A stretch of 64,000 bases of DNA from Bartonella sp. HY328 (GCF_025449335.1 NZ_CP104883.1:377501-441500); one strand, 5' to 3'. Positions 12,119-22,131 are shown, numbered from the stretch's first letter. The notes: generated by a model from the letters alone, not told the origin. Numbers and translations: made by a program.

Positions 12119-13198
12119 TTATACGACATCACGCAAAGCGGTATAAAGATCATCCCAATTTTTCCGCGTGCGCACGACATTTTCCATATATTCTTGAAGC
12201 GCTACACTATCGGCACCGGGGTCTTTAACAATGGCGCCGACAAGATTACCAGCAAGGCTCACCGCATCAACACGGCCAGAACCAAAATGTCCAGCTTGTG
12301 CCCAAGCCGATATTCCAACCGAAATAGCCTCAGCGGTAGAAAGTGATCCACTAACAGTTTTAAGTTTTAACTTGCCATTAAGGGTTTGGCCTTCACGCAA
12401 TTCGCGGAAAATTGTAACAATACGGCTGATTTCTTCCGCTGCAGGTTCAATTTCTGGTAGTTTTAAACCACCACCAATTTCGCTAACCCGTTTGGTTACA
12501 ATAGCGGTTTCTTCCTCAATGGTGGCAGGGGCGGGTAAAACCACCACATTGAAACGGCGCTTTAATGCTGATGATAATTCATTAACGCCTTTATCGCGAT
12601 TATTGGCGGTGGCGATAACGTTAAAACCTTGCTTGGCTGAAAAAGCAAAATCAAGTTCCGGAACAGGTAGTGTTTTTTCTGAAAGCAAAGTGATAAGTGT
12701 ATCTTGAACATCTGATCCCATACGGGTTAGCTCTTCAAGGCGTACCAAGGTTCCTTCCGTCATCGCACGTAAAACCGGCGTGCGCACCAAGGCTTCTTGC
12801 GATGGGCCATGGGCCAAAAGCATGGCATAATTCCAGCTATAACGAAGCTGATTTTCATCGGTTCCGGCAGTGCATTGCACCAAACGCTCTGATGAACCTG
12901 AAATTGCTGCCGCTAAATGCTCCGACACCCAGCTTTTTGCCGTGCCGGGCATGCCAAGCAGCAGTAAAGCGCGATCGGTAGCAAGAGTTGCAACGGCGGT
13001 TTCCATCAAACGGCGATTACCAATATATTTTGGTGAAATTTCTGTGCCGTCCTTGGTTGTGCCGCCCATTAAATAATCAACGACAGCATTGGGTGACATA
13101 AGCCAACCTGGTGGACGCGAACGGTCATCATCCTTGCGTAAAGCTTCAAGCTCATGGGCATAAAGATTTTCGGCATTCTTTCTTAATTGCTCACTCAT
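12119..13198 (-). CDS. MoxR-type AAA+ ATPase
   Basis: This 359-residue AAA+ ATPase belongs to the MoxR group, which remodels or activates client proteins with VWA partners. Visible are Walker A GMPGTAKS (82-89), Walker B around LVRLEE (151-156), sensor 1 in ATANNRD (about 196-202) and the arginine-finger segment LKRRFN (212-217). The true start is the ATG at 13198, which overlaps the stop of the upstream DUF5691 gene (ATGA). The reading frame stays open further upstream, but inside that gene. It lies at the centre of a five-gene operon, as expected for a MoxR/VWA unit. Confidence 0.9.
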   Translation of the reverse strand: MSEQLRKNAENLYAHELEALRKDDDRSRPPGWLMSPNAVVDYLMGGTTKDGTEISPKYIGNRRLMETAVATLATDRALLLLGMPGTAKSWVSEHLAAAISGSSERLVQCTAGTDENQLRYSWNYAMLLAHGPSQEALVRTPVLRAMTEGTLVRLEELTRMGSDVQDTLITLLSEKTLPVPELDFAFSAKQGFNVIATANNRDKGVNELSSALKRRFNVVVLPAPATIEEETAIVTKRVSEIGGGLKLPEIEPAAEEISRIVTIFRELREGQTLNGKLKLKTVSGSLSTAEAISVGISAWAQAGHFGSGRVDAVSLAGNLVGAIVKDPGADSVALQEYMENVVRTRKNWDDLYTALRDVV

Positions 13199-14670
13199 TG
13201 GGCTGCATCCTTTGCTATGGCTGTCGCAAATTTGATATAATATTGAACATTGTCCACGCTTCCTGCTGGACATAAATTAATATAGTCTTGTAAAATTGGT
13301 ATGGCTTCTGGTGGTGTTATACGCGCAATTGCATTCACCATGCGTGATAGTGGAATATAATTATCGTCTTCTTTCATATCTTTTCGTTTGAAAAGATACA
13401 TTTTAATATAGCGACGAAATAGATCAGCCTGTTGAAATGCCTCAAACTTATCAATTGGTAAAGGCTTTTTGATTGTGTCATAAAGCTGTTCAAGTAAACG
13501 GACGTCTGGCATTGTTTCCATTTTTTCAGGCTGAAAAAAATAATTGAGAAAAAAATTACGCTCTTTTTCTGTTGTTATATGAACATGATTGTCTGCCGAA
13601 TAGACAAAAAAGAACCAAATATCAGCGGGAAATAAATGGGCAAAACGCTGCAACACATCATATTGGCCATGACTAAAAGCACTCACTGCCAAACCAGCAA
13701 TTAAATCTTCATCATCGGCGGCGGCCTCAAAGAGGCTTTCTGCATCGTTAAAGTTTAAGGCATTGCAAAGCAATTCTAGCGGCACATCACGAAAAGATTG
13801 AATAATATTAAATTGCCAACCTTTCGATTTATTATATTTTCCTTGCGCTATATCAAAATCCAGCGATAAAACGGCGTGGCGCTTAATGAACCCCTTCTTT
13901 TTTAATGTAATAGCATTGATAAGACGGTTTTGTTGTTCAAGTTGTTTGTCAACGCTCGGTATCTCTTTTAAGAGTCGTTTGGCGTGGTCTTTCACACTGG
14001 CAGAGCGATCCTTTGCAAGGGATTCTAAAAATTCCTGATCCCTTTTATCAATATGCATACGCATATACGTTAAGAGATCACTACGTAATGCCGCAGGTTG
14101 GGTTGCAAAATATTTTTGCAAAAATGCTAGCCCTGCCTCAGGATCTCGCTGCCTTAAATCATAAAAATACTCAAGCTTCATTAGGCGAGGAGCATTGGGC
14201 CAATCCTCATCCGCATTAATTTGGAAAATACCCTCGGCTTCTATTTCGCTACCGCATAAGGATTGATAGGTTGGTCCTAAAAGTTGGGTATAATTTTTGG
14301 CAAAACTTGATAAGCGCAAAAAATCAAAGGGATGTGGGCTTATCCGATAATGGTTAATCAAAAAAGCGATGGGTTCGCTAAGGGCGCCAGCCGCACCACT
14401 TTTATCCATCAGCGATATTAATGCGCGGCGGCTTTGCGGCGACATAAAAGGCCATGATTGCGCTAATGGTTCAAAGCCTTGTAAGTCATCAATCAAGCTT
14501 GGCGCCTGAAAGCGCAAAGCCTGTGCAGCAAGGGCAAAAGCTGCCAATTGGCGTGTGTCCATATTTGCCGTTTTGTCAACCAATAGCGGCAGATCATTGT
14601 CTTTTACCGGCCGCCTTGTTGTCCCCAGCATAAAGGATTGTGCTAAAAGATGGGGCGAAAAATCCGTCAT
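13195..14670 (-). CDS. DUF5691-like helical repeat protein
   Basis: This 491-residue cytosolic protein has no catalytic motif. It is made almost wholly of short amphipathic helices in pairs, typical of HEAT- or ARM-like scaffolds. The DUF5691 assignment rests on gene order: a protein of this kind usually stands between the SWIM protein and the MoxR ATPase in this gene set. It starts four bases after the stop of the SWIM gene, and its stop overlaps the MoxR start. A role as adaptor or substrate receptor is inference only. Confidence 0.65.
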   Translation of the reverse strand: MTDFSPHLLAQSFMLGTTRRPVKDNDLPLLVDKTANMDTRQLAAFALAAQALRFQAPSLIDDLQGFEPLAQSWPFMSPQSRRALISLMDKSGAAGALSEPIAFLINHYRISPHPFDFLRLSSFAKNYTQLLGPTYQSLCGSEIEAEGIFQINADEDWPNAPRLMKLEYFYDLRQRDPEAGLAFLQKYFATQPAALRSDLLTYMRMHIDKRDQEFLESLAKDRSASVKDHAKRLLKEIPSVDKQLEQQNRLINAITLKKKGFIKRHAVLSLDFDIAQGKYNKSKGWQFNIIQSFRDVPLELLCNALNFNDAESLFEAAADDEDLIAGLAVSAFSHGQYDVLQRFAHLFPADIWFFFVYSADNHVHITTEKERNFFLNYFFQPEKMETMPDVRLLEQLYDTIKKPLPIDKFEAFQQADLFRRYIKMYLFKRKDMKEDDNYIPLSRMVNAIARITPPEAIPILQDYINLCPAGSVDNVQYYIKFATAIAKDAAQ

Positions 14671-14674
14671 TTAA

Positions 14675-16090
14675 TTATGCCCTCCAAAGCCCGATAGTCG
14701 TTTGCGCTGATAGTGCGCGCAGCCATGTGCCATCCCAAAGCGCAAATAGCGTGAAAGCACCAACACCGCCAAGCAAGCGCATTTCATCGATACTATCTTT
14801 ATGCACTGGTAAACAAATTTTATTACCCACCACATAAAGCCCATCATTTTTTTGGTAAAGATGCACATTATCAGCCATCAGCAAATCTTGGGTGAGCCAT
14901 GGCTTCAAAGTTAGCGCCTGTTGGTAATCGTTAAAGCTTTGTTGTAAATCTTGCCCACTGGCGGTTAAACTTGCACCTGTTTCAGTTGCGCTGGTTTGTT
15001 CTGCAATTAGTGCGCGTCTTGGCACGGGCGAAGGATAAAATACGAGCTCGGCTGAAAAATAATCACCAACCGCAAAAGCTAAACCGACTGAGCCAACGCT
15101 TAACGGAAAAAAGTCTAATAAGACTGCCTTTTGCCATTGATCATTGCTATCTTTGCCAATCAACCATATTTCATTGCGGCGCAATTTATCGGGCTGCACA
15201 ACACTGCTGGCGCCAACCACCTGCCAATCGGCTTTAATGCACAAAGCTTGCGCGTCTTGGCATAAAGCTTCTTTTTCAACATTCCAACCTATCGTTTCCA
15301 AAAGATCACTATGGAGTAGTGGTGGTAATGCTTCACGATTGCGATAGGCCATGGCAATAATATGCAGCACGCCCAATTGCTTTAAAGTAAAATCAGCGCG
15401 CAATGCTTCATTTAGGCCAAAAATTGCGCTGGACAATTGCTCAACGCGGCTTGCAAGACCGCCAGCTTTGGCATCGACAAGGCGCGCTGCCAATATACGG
15501 CAATCACTAATTGCGCGCACATCAAAACCATTAAGCCCTCGTGATATTTGGTCACTCAGCCAAATATCAAGCGCATCTAAACCATCGCCTACCAATTTTT
15601 CACGCTGTTTGCGGCTACGCTCGCGCGCATCAGCCGAGCGTTTGGCAGCCTTTGCAGCATCTTCGGCGTCTAATGGCTTTTCCACCTCCAAACTGGCAAG
15701 GTCGGCAGAAAGTTTAGGCTTACCATCGGCTTTGTCACTACCAGCTTTTGCTGCAGTTGATGGACCGCGCCGGCGCGATAACCAATCGCTTACCCAGTCG
15801 GGGCGTTCAGCTTCTACAAATTGCGTTGGGGTTTCCGCCCGCATCCACATGATTGCCAGACTGTGTTTACACGGAAATTTACGGCTTGGACAAGTACATT
15901 TATACCCCATATCGCTTTCGCAAAATACGGTGCGATAAGGCGTAGAACCAGAGCCTTGACACTCTCCCCATACCAATCCGCCATCATCACAGGCAAGAGT
16001 TGGCCATTTGGAGGCTTTACGAAGCTTTGAGGCCGCCGCAAGCGAGGCTTGATCTGGTGCTATTTGTTCGATTTTTTCAATAGAAACCAT
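14675..16090 (-). CDS. SWIM zinc-finger protein
   Basis: This is the first gene of the five-gene operon, encoding 471 residues. A SWIM zinc finger, CxCx6CxH, is formed by C65, C67, C74 and H76 and followed by a hydrophobic helix (SLAIMWM). SWIM fingers bind DNA or proteins. Residues 110-170 are Lys/Ala/Glu-rich and probably a flexible or coiled segment. The rest has no motif I know. The ATG at 16090 follows GGGGG at good spacing. About 440 bases separate it from ptsP, so the operon promoter should lie there. Confidence 0.85.
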   Translation of the reverse strand: MVSIEKIEQIAPDQASLAAASKLRKASKWPTLACDDGGLVWGECQGSGSTPYRTVFCESDMGYKCTCPSRKFPCKHSLAIMWMRAETPTQFVEAERPDWVSDWLSRRRGPSTAAKAGSDKADGKPKLSADLASLEVEKPLDAEDAAKAAKRSADARERSRKQREKLVGDGLDALDIWLSDQISRGLNGFDVRAISDCRILAARLVDAKAGGLASRVEQLSSAIFGLNEALRADFTLKQLGVLHIIAMAYRNREALPPLLHSDLLETIGWNVEKEALCQDAQALCIKADWQVVGASSVVQPDKLRRNEIWLIGKDSNDQWQKAVLLDFFPLSVGSVGLAFAVGDYFSAELVFYPSPVPRRALIAEQTSATETGASLTASGQDLQQSFNDYQQALTLKPWLTQDLLMADNVHLYQKNDGLYVVGNKICLPVHKDSIDEMRLLGGVGAFTLFALWDGTWLRALSAQTTIGLWRA

Positions 16091-16199
16091 AAACCCCCGC
16101 TTAGATTTTTAAGTAAATGAAGACTAACTTAGCAATTTAAAATTGCAATAAGCTAATTTGGGTTTGCCCACAGAAATTCTAAGTTATTGGCGGTACAAA

Positions 16200-16403
16200 A
16201 TGAAAAATGCAGGAGATATTCTTGTTTGCTATAAATATGGCGGTGAGCATAGATTTAGTTTATAAAGCAATCATATGATATTAAACTATATATTTAAGCC
16301 AGATGAAGGTATTTTTATTTGCTCATCATTAAAAAAAGAAATTAATAATGATGATATGGAAATTTGCTCATGCAATGGGCGACCAGAAAAATTGAAATGG
16401 TGA
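16200..16403 (+). pseudogene. Possible small gene remnant with one in-frame stop
   Basis: An ATG at 16200 opens a frame that runs 21 codons to a TAA (16263-16265), then continues in the same frame through another ATG at 16275 to a TGA at 16401, 42 codons further. The second part ends CSCNGRPEKLKW and has a protein-like composition with several Cys. Neither half is preceded by a good ribosome-binding site. It is either a decayed short gene or chance; I recognise no family. Confidence 0.25.
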
Positions 16404-16535
16404 GCCTTGTTCATGCATTAATTTTAGCAAAAAAGCTTTGGTAATTTTAACTGTTAAAAGGTTAGAAAACGTCACATTTACAGTGACGTATTCTAATTAA
16501 TTATACTAAAGATCATATTGCTCGTTTTTAAGTCC

Positions 16536-18806
16536 TTAAAGGCTAATATTATTATCCTCGGCATATTTTAACAAAAATTCGCGCATATTAATACCCGTAT
16601 CACGGCTATCTAAAATATCATCGAGGTTTTTACGCAAATCTTGTGCATCAAGCGATAATAACATTGCTTTTACCGGCCCAATCGATGATGGCGTCATGGA
16701 AATTCGGTGATAGCCAAGTCCGATTAGAGCCATAGCGGTTATCGGTTTTCCTGCCATTTCGCCGCAAAGCGTAACGGGCTTTTCTGCTCTTTCACCAGCG
16801 CGGATAATATTGCGTAAAACCCGTAACATTGGCACCGAAAGCTGGTCAAAGCGGTTAGCAACTTGCGAATTACCGCGATCAACCGCCATGAGGAATTGAA
16901 ATAAATCATTGGAACCAACGGAAACAAAATCCACCACTTCCATCAATTCATCGAGTTGGAATAAAAGTCCTGGAACTTCTACCATGGCACCAAGCTTGAT
17001 CCGTGTTGGCTGGTCATAACCAAAGCGATTAAGATAATTAATCTCGCGGTCAATAAGTTCTCTGGTACGGTGAATTTCGCTTACATCGCTTACCATGGGT
17101 AGCATCACCCGCAATTCACGGCCGATAGATGCTTTTAACAAGGCGCGTAATTGGGTGCGCATTAAAGCAGGCCGATCCAGCGTTAAGCGAATTGCGCGCC
17201 AACCAAGAGCGGGATTTTCTTCCTGCTCTTTAAAGCGGAAATAGGGCAAAACCTTATCGCCGCCAATATCTAATGTTCGGAATGTTACTGGCTTATCACC
17301 GATTTCCTTATAGACCGAGCGATAAAGCTGCTCTTGCTCGTTAGAGCGCGGAAAGGTTGATGCGATCATAAATTGCAATTCGGTGCGAAAAAGCCCCACG
17401 CCTTCAGCGCCAGACTCAAAAAGCTGCGGCAGGTCCACTAAAAGCCCAGCATTAATCAACATGATGATTTTTTGCCCATCGCGGGTTAATGCTGGTACAT
17501 CACGCAAATCACGATAGGCTTGCTGACGACGCGCGCGAAAACGCGCTTTTTCTGCATAGGCTTTTTCAACATCAATGGCGGGGCGCAAATGCAAGCGCCC
17601 TTCCTCACCATCAATAATGACCGGATCACCATTTTCAGATAATGACACAGCACCTTTTGCTTGCCCTACAACTGGAATACCCATGGCGCGAGCAACAATC
17701 GTTACGTGACTGGTTGGTGCACCATCTTCTAAAACAAGTCCACGCACGGAGCCGCGTGGGTAATCAAGCAGTTCTGCTGCGCCCATGGTGCGCGCGACAA
17801 TAATGGCATCTTTGCCAACACTTGCAGCTATATCTTCGCGGCTACTTCCCATCAGCTGATAAAGCAGACGATTGGCAAGGTCATCAAAATCTGAAAGGCG
17901 CTCGCGCAAATATGGATCGGTTAAATTAAGCATACGGGCGCGGGTATCGCTTTGCACTTTTTCAACTGCGCCCTCAGCACTCAAACCATTGCGAATAGCT
18001 TCTTCAAGGCGGCGCATCCAACCATTATCATTGGCAAACATGCGGTAAGCTTCGAGCACATCGCGATGCTCTCCTTCACGCGCTACATCACCGCGCGCTA
18101 ATAGATCATCAATTGACAATCTTAGCGAATCCATCGCAGTGGTAAGCTTTTGCAGCTCAAAATCAATATCTTCATTGAAAAGATTGGTAACAACGATGCG
18201 TGGCTCATGCAAAACCACTGTACCAAGGCCAATGCCCTCATTTAACGCGCGTCCGTTAAGCGTATAGGGGCGGCGCAAATCAATATCAACACTGTTAAGG
18301 GATACACGCGGTAAATCACCAGCGGCAATCATTTCGGCAAGCACCATGGCAACCGTTTCTAAAGCTTCAACCTCGTCATCATTATAAATGCGCTGTTCGC
18401 GGTTTTGCACCACCAAGACACCCAAAGTGCGGCCAGCACGCAATATCGGCACACCAAGAAATGAAGAATATATTTCTTCTCCCGTTTCTGGCAGATAGGC
18501 AAAGGCTGGGTGGACTTGTGCATTGGAAAGGTTTAGCGGTGTTGCATTAGCGGCAATAGTGCCAACAAGACCTTGGCCAAGGCGTAATTGCACAAGGTGA
18601 ACCGCTTCAGGGTTAAGCCCTTGGGTTGCATAAAGTTCCAAAAATGCATCGGAGCGTAACACATAAAAAGAGCAGACATCCGTCACCATATTATGAGCAA
18701 TTTCACGCGCAATAAGGTCAAGGCGTGCCTGTGGCTCCATGGCATCTGCCATGAGTTCACGCATTCTTCTCAAGAGTAGTCTTGGACCGGTTTCGACCTT
18801 TGGCAT
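16536..18806 (-). CDS. ptsP: PTS-Ntr enzyme I, phosphoenolpyruvate-protein phosphotransferase
   Basis: This 756-residue cytosolic enzyme starts the nitrogen-related phosphotransferase cascade by taking phosphate from phosphoenolpyruvate and passing it to NPr. An N-terminal GAF domain (about 1-165) marks it as EI-Ntr and not the sugar EI. The phosphohistidine motif GAPTSHVTIVAR has H367 as the active residue. The TIM-barrel PEP-binding domain carries GVGLFRTE and near its end CGEMAGKP with the catalytic cysteine. Length is normal. It lies downstream of lysC, an order common in Rhizobiales. The ATG at 18806 was used. Confidence 0.95.
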   Translation of the reverse strand: MPKVETGPRLLLRRMRELMADAMEPQARLDLIAREIAHNMVTDVCSFYVLRSDAFLELYATQGLNPEAVHLVQLRLGQGLVGTIAANATPLNLSNAQVHPAFAYLPETGEEIYSSFLGVPILRAGRTLGVLVVQNREQRIYNDDEVEALETVAMVLAEMIAAGDLPRVSLNSVDIDLRRPYTLNGRALNEGIGLGTVVLHEPRIVVTNLFNEDIDFELQKLTTAMDSLRLSIDDLLARGDVAREGEHRDVLEAYRMFANDNGWMRRLEEAIRNGLSAEGAVEKVQSDTRARMLNLTDPYLRERLSDFDDLANRLLYQLMGSSREDIAASVGKDAIIVARTMGAAELLDYPRGSVRGLVLEDGAPTSHVTIVARAMGIPVVGQAKGAVSLSENGDPVIIDGEEGRLHLRPAIDVEKAYAEKARFRARRQQAYRDLRDVPALTRDGQKIIMLINAGLLVDLPQLFESGAEGVGLFRTELQFMIASTFPRSNEQEQLYRSVYKEIGDKPVTFRTLDIGGDKVLPYFRFKEQEENPALGWRAIRLTLDRPALMRTQLRALLKASIGRELRVMLPMVSDVSEIHRTRELIDREINYLNRFGYDQPTRIKLGAMVEVPGLLFQLDELMEVVDFVSVGSNDLFQFLMAVDRGNSQVANRFDQLSVPMLRVLRNIIRAGERAEKPVTLCGEMAGKPITAMALIGLGYHRISMTPSSIGPVKAMLLSLDAQDLRKNLDDILDSRDTGINMREFLLKYAEDNNISL

Positions 18807-18989
18807 TGGCTTGACGGGCTCCCACTCATCGGCAAGATCACTTCTTAAATGATTTTACCTAACCACATAATAATATTTCATTTCGACGCTTTTTTAAATA
18901 AGCCATAAATTGCATTCTTCTGATGCTTGATGCGGCTATTGATTATTTAAAAATATTCGTCGAATAGAGCATATTCCATTAGAACAAAA

Positions 18990-19132
18990 AAGATGACATG
19001 TCACATGTAATCGTTATCATATCATTAAAAGCCAAACACATTTTATTGTAAATGGGCTTTGTTAGAAAATAATCGATTTATCAATCTGTATTTAACAAGC
19101 CCTCAACTTAATGGTGAGGGCTTGTCTTTTTT
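18990..19132 (+). ncRNA. Candidate small RNA between ptsP and lysC
   Basis: Both neighbouring genes are on the minus strand, yet the gap carries a plus-strand transcript signature. It has a bulged hairpin (AAAGCC at 19028-19033 with GGCTTT at 19055-19060, inner CATTT/AAATG), then a 9-bp hairpin CAAGCCCTC/GAGGGCTTG at 19096-19124 followed by TCTTTTTT. Such an orphan terminator points to a small RNA. I recall a rhizobial small-RNA family (alpha-r9) from a similar gene context, but not firmly. The 5' end is a guess. Confidence 0.4.
19096..19132 (+). terminator. Rho-independent terminator (plus strand)
   Basis: A nine-pair GC-rich stem, CAAGCCCTC with GAGGGCTTG, is followed directly by TCTTTTTT on the plus strand. 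Read on the minus strand the sequence after the stem is TTAAATAC, a poor terminator. It therefore does not simply serve lysC. Confidence 0.65.
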
Positions 19133-19200
19133 CATTACATAAGATTAGACTTTTATCCAACCAGTTATCAAATTGGCAAAATCAATCTCGCCTTAAATTC

Positions 19201-20454
19201 CTAGTCCTTATCAAGACCATAAATTGCATGCAATGTACGTACAGCAAGTTCGGTATAAGCGCTATCGATCAAAATTGAAATTTTGATTTCTGATGTGGTG
19301 ATTGCGCGGATATTAATACCTTTTTCAGCCATAGCTTTAAAGGCGGTTGCAGCAACACCAGCATGGCTTCTCATGCCAATGCCGATCACGGAAACCTTAG
19401 CAAGGCCAGTTTCTGACTGGATAGCATCAAATTCAATATCATTTATATCGGATTCAAGAATTTTAACTGCCTTTTCCACATCGCTTGATGGAACGGTAAA
19501 GGTCATATCGGTTTTTGAGCCATCTTCAGAAATATTCTGCACGATCATGTCAACATTGACATGCTCTTCAGCCAAGGGGCCAAAAATAGCGGCAGAAATG
19601 CCGGGGCGATCATCAATACGGCGCAAAGAAATTTGTGCTTCGTCTTTAGCAAAGGCAATGCCTGTTACAACCTGTTGTTCCACGATTTCATCCTCATCGC
19701 AAATAAGTGTTCCTGGTGGATTGATTAAATCGCCCATTCCCGGAGCATCGGGGTCTTCAAAACTAGAGCGCACAAAGGTACGCACTTTATGAACCATAGC
19801 AAGCTCAACCGAGCGCACTTGTAAAACCTTAGCACCCAATGATGCCATTTCAAGCATTTCTTCAAAGGCAACCTTATGTAAGCGGCGGGCCTTTGGCTCA
19901 ATTCTTGGATCTGTGGTGTAGACGCCGTCAACGTCGGTATAAATATCGCAGCGATCAGCTTTGACGGCCGCAGCAATAGCCACAGCACTGGTATCAGAAC
20001 CGCCGCGCCCAAGCGTTGCAATACGATTATCAGGTGCAATACCCTGAAAACCTGCAATAACTGCAACTTGTCCCAGCGCAAAACGCTCCAGCAAAACGGT
20101 AGGGTCAATGTCAAGAATACGAGCTGAACTATGGGTGCCATCCGTACGGATTGGAATTTGCCACCCCATCCATGAGCGCGCATCAATACCCATATCTTGT
20201 AAGGCGATAGCTAAAAGACCTGCTGTTACCTGTTCACCCGATGCCACAACCGTATCATATTCGCGTGCATCATGCATGGCAGAGGCCTGCTTTGTCCATG
20301 CTACCAATTCATTGGTTTTTCCTGCCATTGCTGAAACAACAACAGCAACTTCATTGCCTGCGTCAACTTCACGTTTAACGTGACGTGCTACATTACGGAT
20401 GCGGTCGATATCTGCAACGGAGGTTCCTCCGAATTTCATCACAATACGCGCCAT
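19201..20454 (-). CDS. lysC: Aspartate kinase
   Basis: This 417-residue cytosolic enzyme phosphorylates aspartate, the first step toward lysine, threonine, methionine and diaminopimelate. The amino-acid kinase domain begins with KFGGTSVAD (7-15) and contains GRGGSDTSA. Two ACT regulatory domains occupy about residues 265-410, as in the feedback-inhibited class with alpha/beta subunits. An internal start producing a separate beta subunit is possible but not shown. The ATG at 20454 is followed by the canonical MARIVMKFGG. Confidence 0.95.
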   Translation of the reverse strand: MARIVMKFGGTSVADIDRIRNVARHVKREVDAGNEVAVVVSAMAGKTNELVAWTKQASAMHDAREYDTVVASGEQVTAGLLAIALQDMGIDARSWMGWQIPIRTDGTHSSARILDIDPTVLLERFALGQVAVIAGFQGIAPDNRIATLGRGGSDTSAVAIAAAVKADRCDIYTDVDGVYTTDPRIEPKARRLHKVAFEEMLEMASLGAKVLQVRSVELAMVHKVRTFVRSSFEDPDAPGMGDLINPPGTLICDEDEIVEQQVVTGIAFAKDEAQISLRRIDDRPGISAAIFGPLAEEHVNVDMIVQNISEDGSKTDMTFTVPSSDVEKAVKILESDINDIEFDAIQSETGLAKVSVIGIGMRSHAGVAATAFKAMAEKGINIRAITTSEIKISILIDSAYTELAVRTLHAIYGLDKD

Positions 20455-20908
20455 TTTGCGTCACTTGCCACTTCAAATTGGGGCCTATGCTTAAAAAGCA
20501 ATAGCTACCCTTATGTTTACTAAGAAGAACATCACGATCATGCGATATCCCAGCCCACTTACCATTGATTGACAACTATTTTTAGACAAATAGCAGTACA
20601 ATTTATGCTAAAAATTCCAAGATAATGCGAAAGCAATTTGGCGTTTCTAATATCTTGATATATTCGCATATAAAACCTTAAGGGGTTTTCAATTGCAAGC
20701 ATTGCGGCCATGAATAATGATCATTTTGCTATTAATATGATCACTACGCTTTACCACTATTTTTTCCTTATAGAAAAAACAGCAATTTCGCAAGCTAACA
20801 GTTTGGCAAATATATCAAATTTTGTGGGTATAAAGCAGCAGATTAGAAGCACTCGAAACAATAGTTTTATGGTGCTTAATAATGGCGGTGCTCGGTAAGG
20901 GCAAGAGC
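20455..20908. other. Intergenic region upstream of lysC
   Basis: About 450 bases contain only a 62-codon plus-strand frame (20710-20898) with no family resemblance or ribosome-binding site. No convincing riboswitch or attenuator for lysC was seen. It presumably holds the lysC promoter on the minus strand. Confidence 0.4.
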
Positions 20909-21277
20909 CTAGCTAATGCGCTCATAGCAAACAGCAGTATGACCAGCACTTATATAGCCAAGTTCACGCGCTGCACCTTTAGATAGATCAAGTACACGGC
21001 CACGAATGAAAGGTCCGCGATCATTAATGCGCACAACAACTGATTTACCATTGGCTTTATTAACAACGCGAATTTTGCTGCCCAATGGCAAGGAACGATG
21101 CGCGGCTGTCATCGCGGATGGGTTCATGCGTTCGCCAGAAGCCGTTTTGGAATACAGCGCATACCATGAAGCGCGTCCACATTGGCTGGTAGCAGATGCA
21201 GTTTGAGGTATAAGAGTAAAAAGCGGCATTGCAATTGCGCCAAGCAAACACACAGCTCGGCTAAGGGCAGAAGACAT
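20909..21277 (-). CDS. RlpA-like septal-ring lytic transglycosylase family protein
   Basis: This 122-residue exported protein has a signal peptide (hydrophobic core about 8-24, probable cleavage after ASA near 29) and then a single double-psi beta-barrel domain. The RlpA family hallmarks are GRASWYALYSKTASGERMNP and SVVVRINDRGPF with the conserved Asp. RlpA proteins cut or bind peptidoglycan stripped of stem peptides at the division site. There is no SPOR domain and no lipobox Cys, so this is the short secreted form seen in many Rhizobiales. Confidence 0.85.
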   Translation of the reverse strand: MSSALSRAVCLLGAIAMPLFTLIPQTASATSQCGRASWYALYSKTASGERMNPSAMTAAHRSLPLGSKIRVVNKANGKSVVVRINDRGPFIRGRVLDLSKGAARELGYISAGHTAVCYERIS

Positions 21278-22131
21278 ATCATTTCCAATTGTTATTGATA
21301 ATATTGGTTAATGTCTGTTGACCTAAGGGTAATATATGGCGATGCTGTGTTGAAAATTTGATAATATCAAACCAATAAATTTTTAAAAAAATTGTATCAT
21401 AATGATAAATTTAATGTTTTATTTGTATTTATATTAAATTTTTTCCAAAATATATTAAGTTTTCATTTTTTTTATTTTTATCTTCGTATAAGTCAATTGA
21501 TGTAATTCAATTGTAAATAAATAATATTGAAAATTATGTATTCAATATTTTAAAAAATATCATACAAAATTTGAACGATGATCAAATCTTTTTAGAGTAG
21601 TTATTCGTTAAATTCTATCAGTAAAAGGAAAGGGAACTCAATTGCCTAATTTCTGCTTGAGTGCGCCCGAATTGGGGAGATTTCCTTATTATGGTCATAA
21701 TTCAGCTAAGTTATTCACAGCCTTCGCGTAAATTTAAAAGATTTCTAAGAAATATTTCCACTTTATTTTTAGGAAATTTGGCGCAAATTGGGAAGTTTTG
21801 CCATAATTGAGCGATTTTTAGTATGTTTAAAAGCAAAAAAAATAATTAAGGCACGTGCAAGTTTAACACGTACTCGAATTTAGCGGAAGAAAGTTACGAA
21901 ATACAGTCAAATAGCGATGATGGCTTTGTCAGCTGATCTTTCACTTTTGTGTTTTAAGCCGATGTTTCAAAAACTGAGAATAAGAAAAGATTGTTGGTGT
22001 TCTATTTAATATGCTCGATTATGTGAGTAAGATCATATCCCAAAACACCAGTTCACAATAATATCGCAATTAGACGCAAAGCACCTTTATTTAAAATTTA
22101 AAGGTACTCACCTACTTTGGCTTTTATTTGA
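21278..22131. other. Long AT-rich intergenic region
   Basis: Some 850 bases separate the RlpA-like gene from the 3' end of the App1-like gene. The first 350 are extremely AT-rich. I found no credible reading frame, tRNA, terminator with U tract or repeat shared with the rest of the window. Confidence 0.5.

Noticed and set aside
20710..20898. A 62-codon plus-strand frame upstream of lysC
   Set aside because: No ribosome-binding site, low-complexity composition and no known family.
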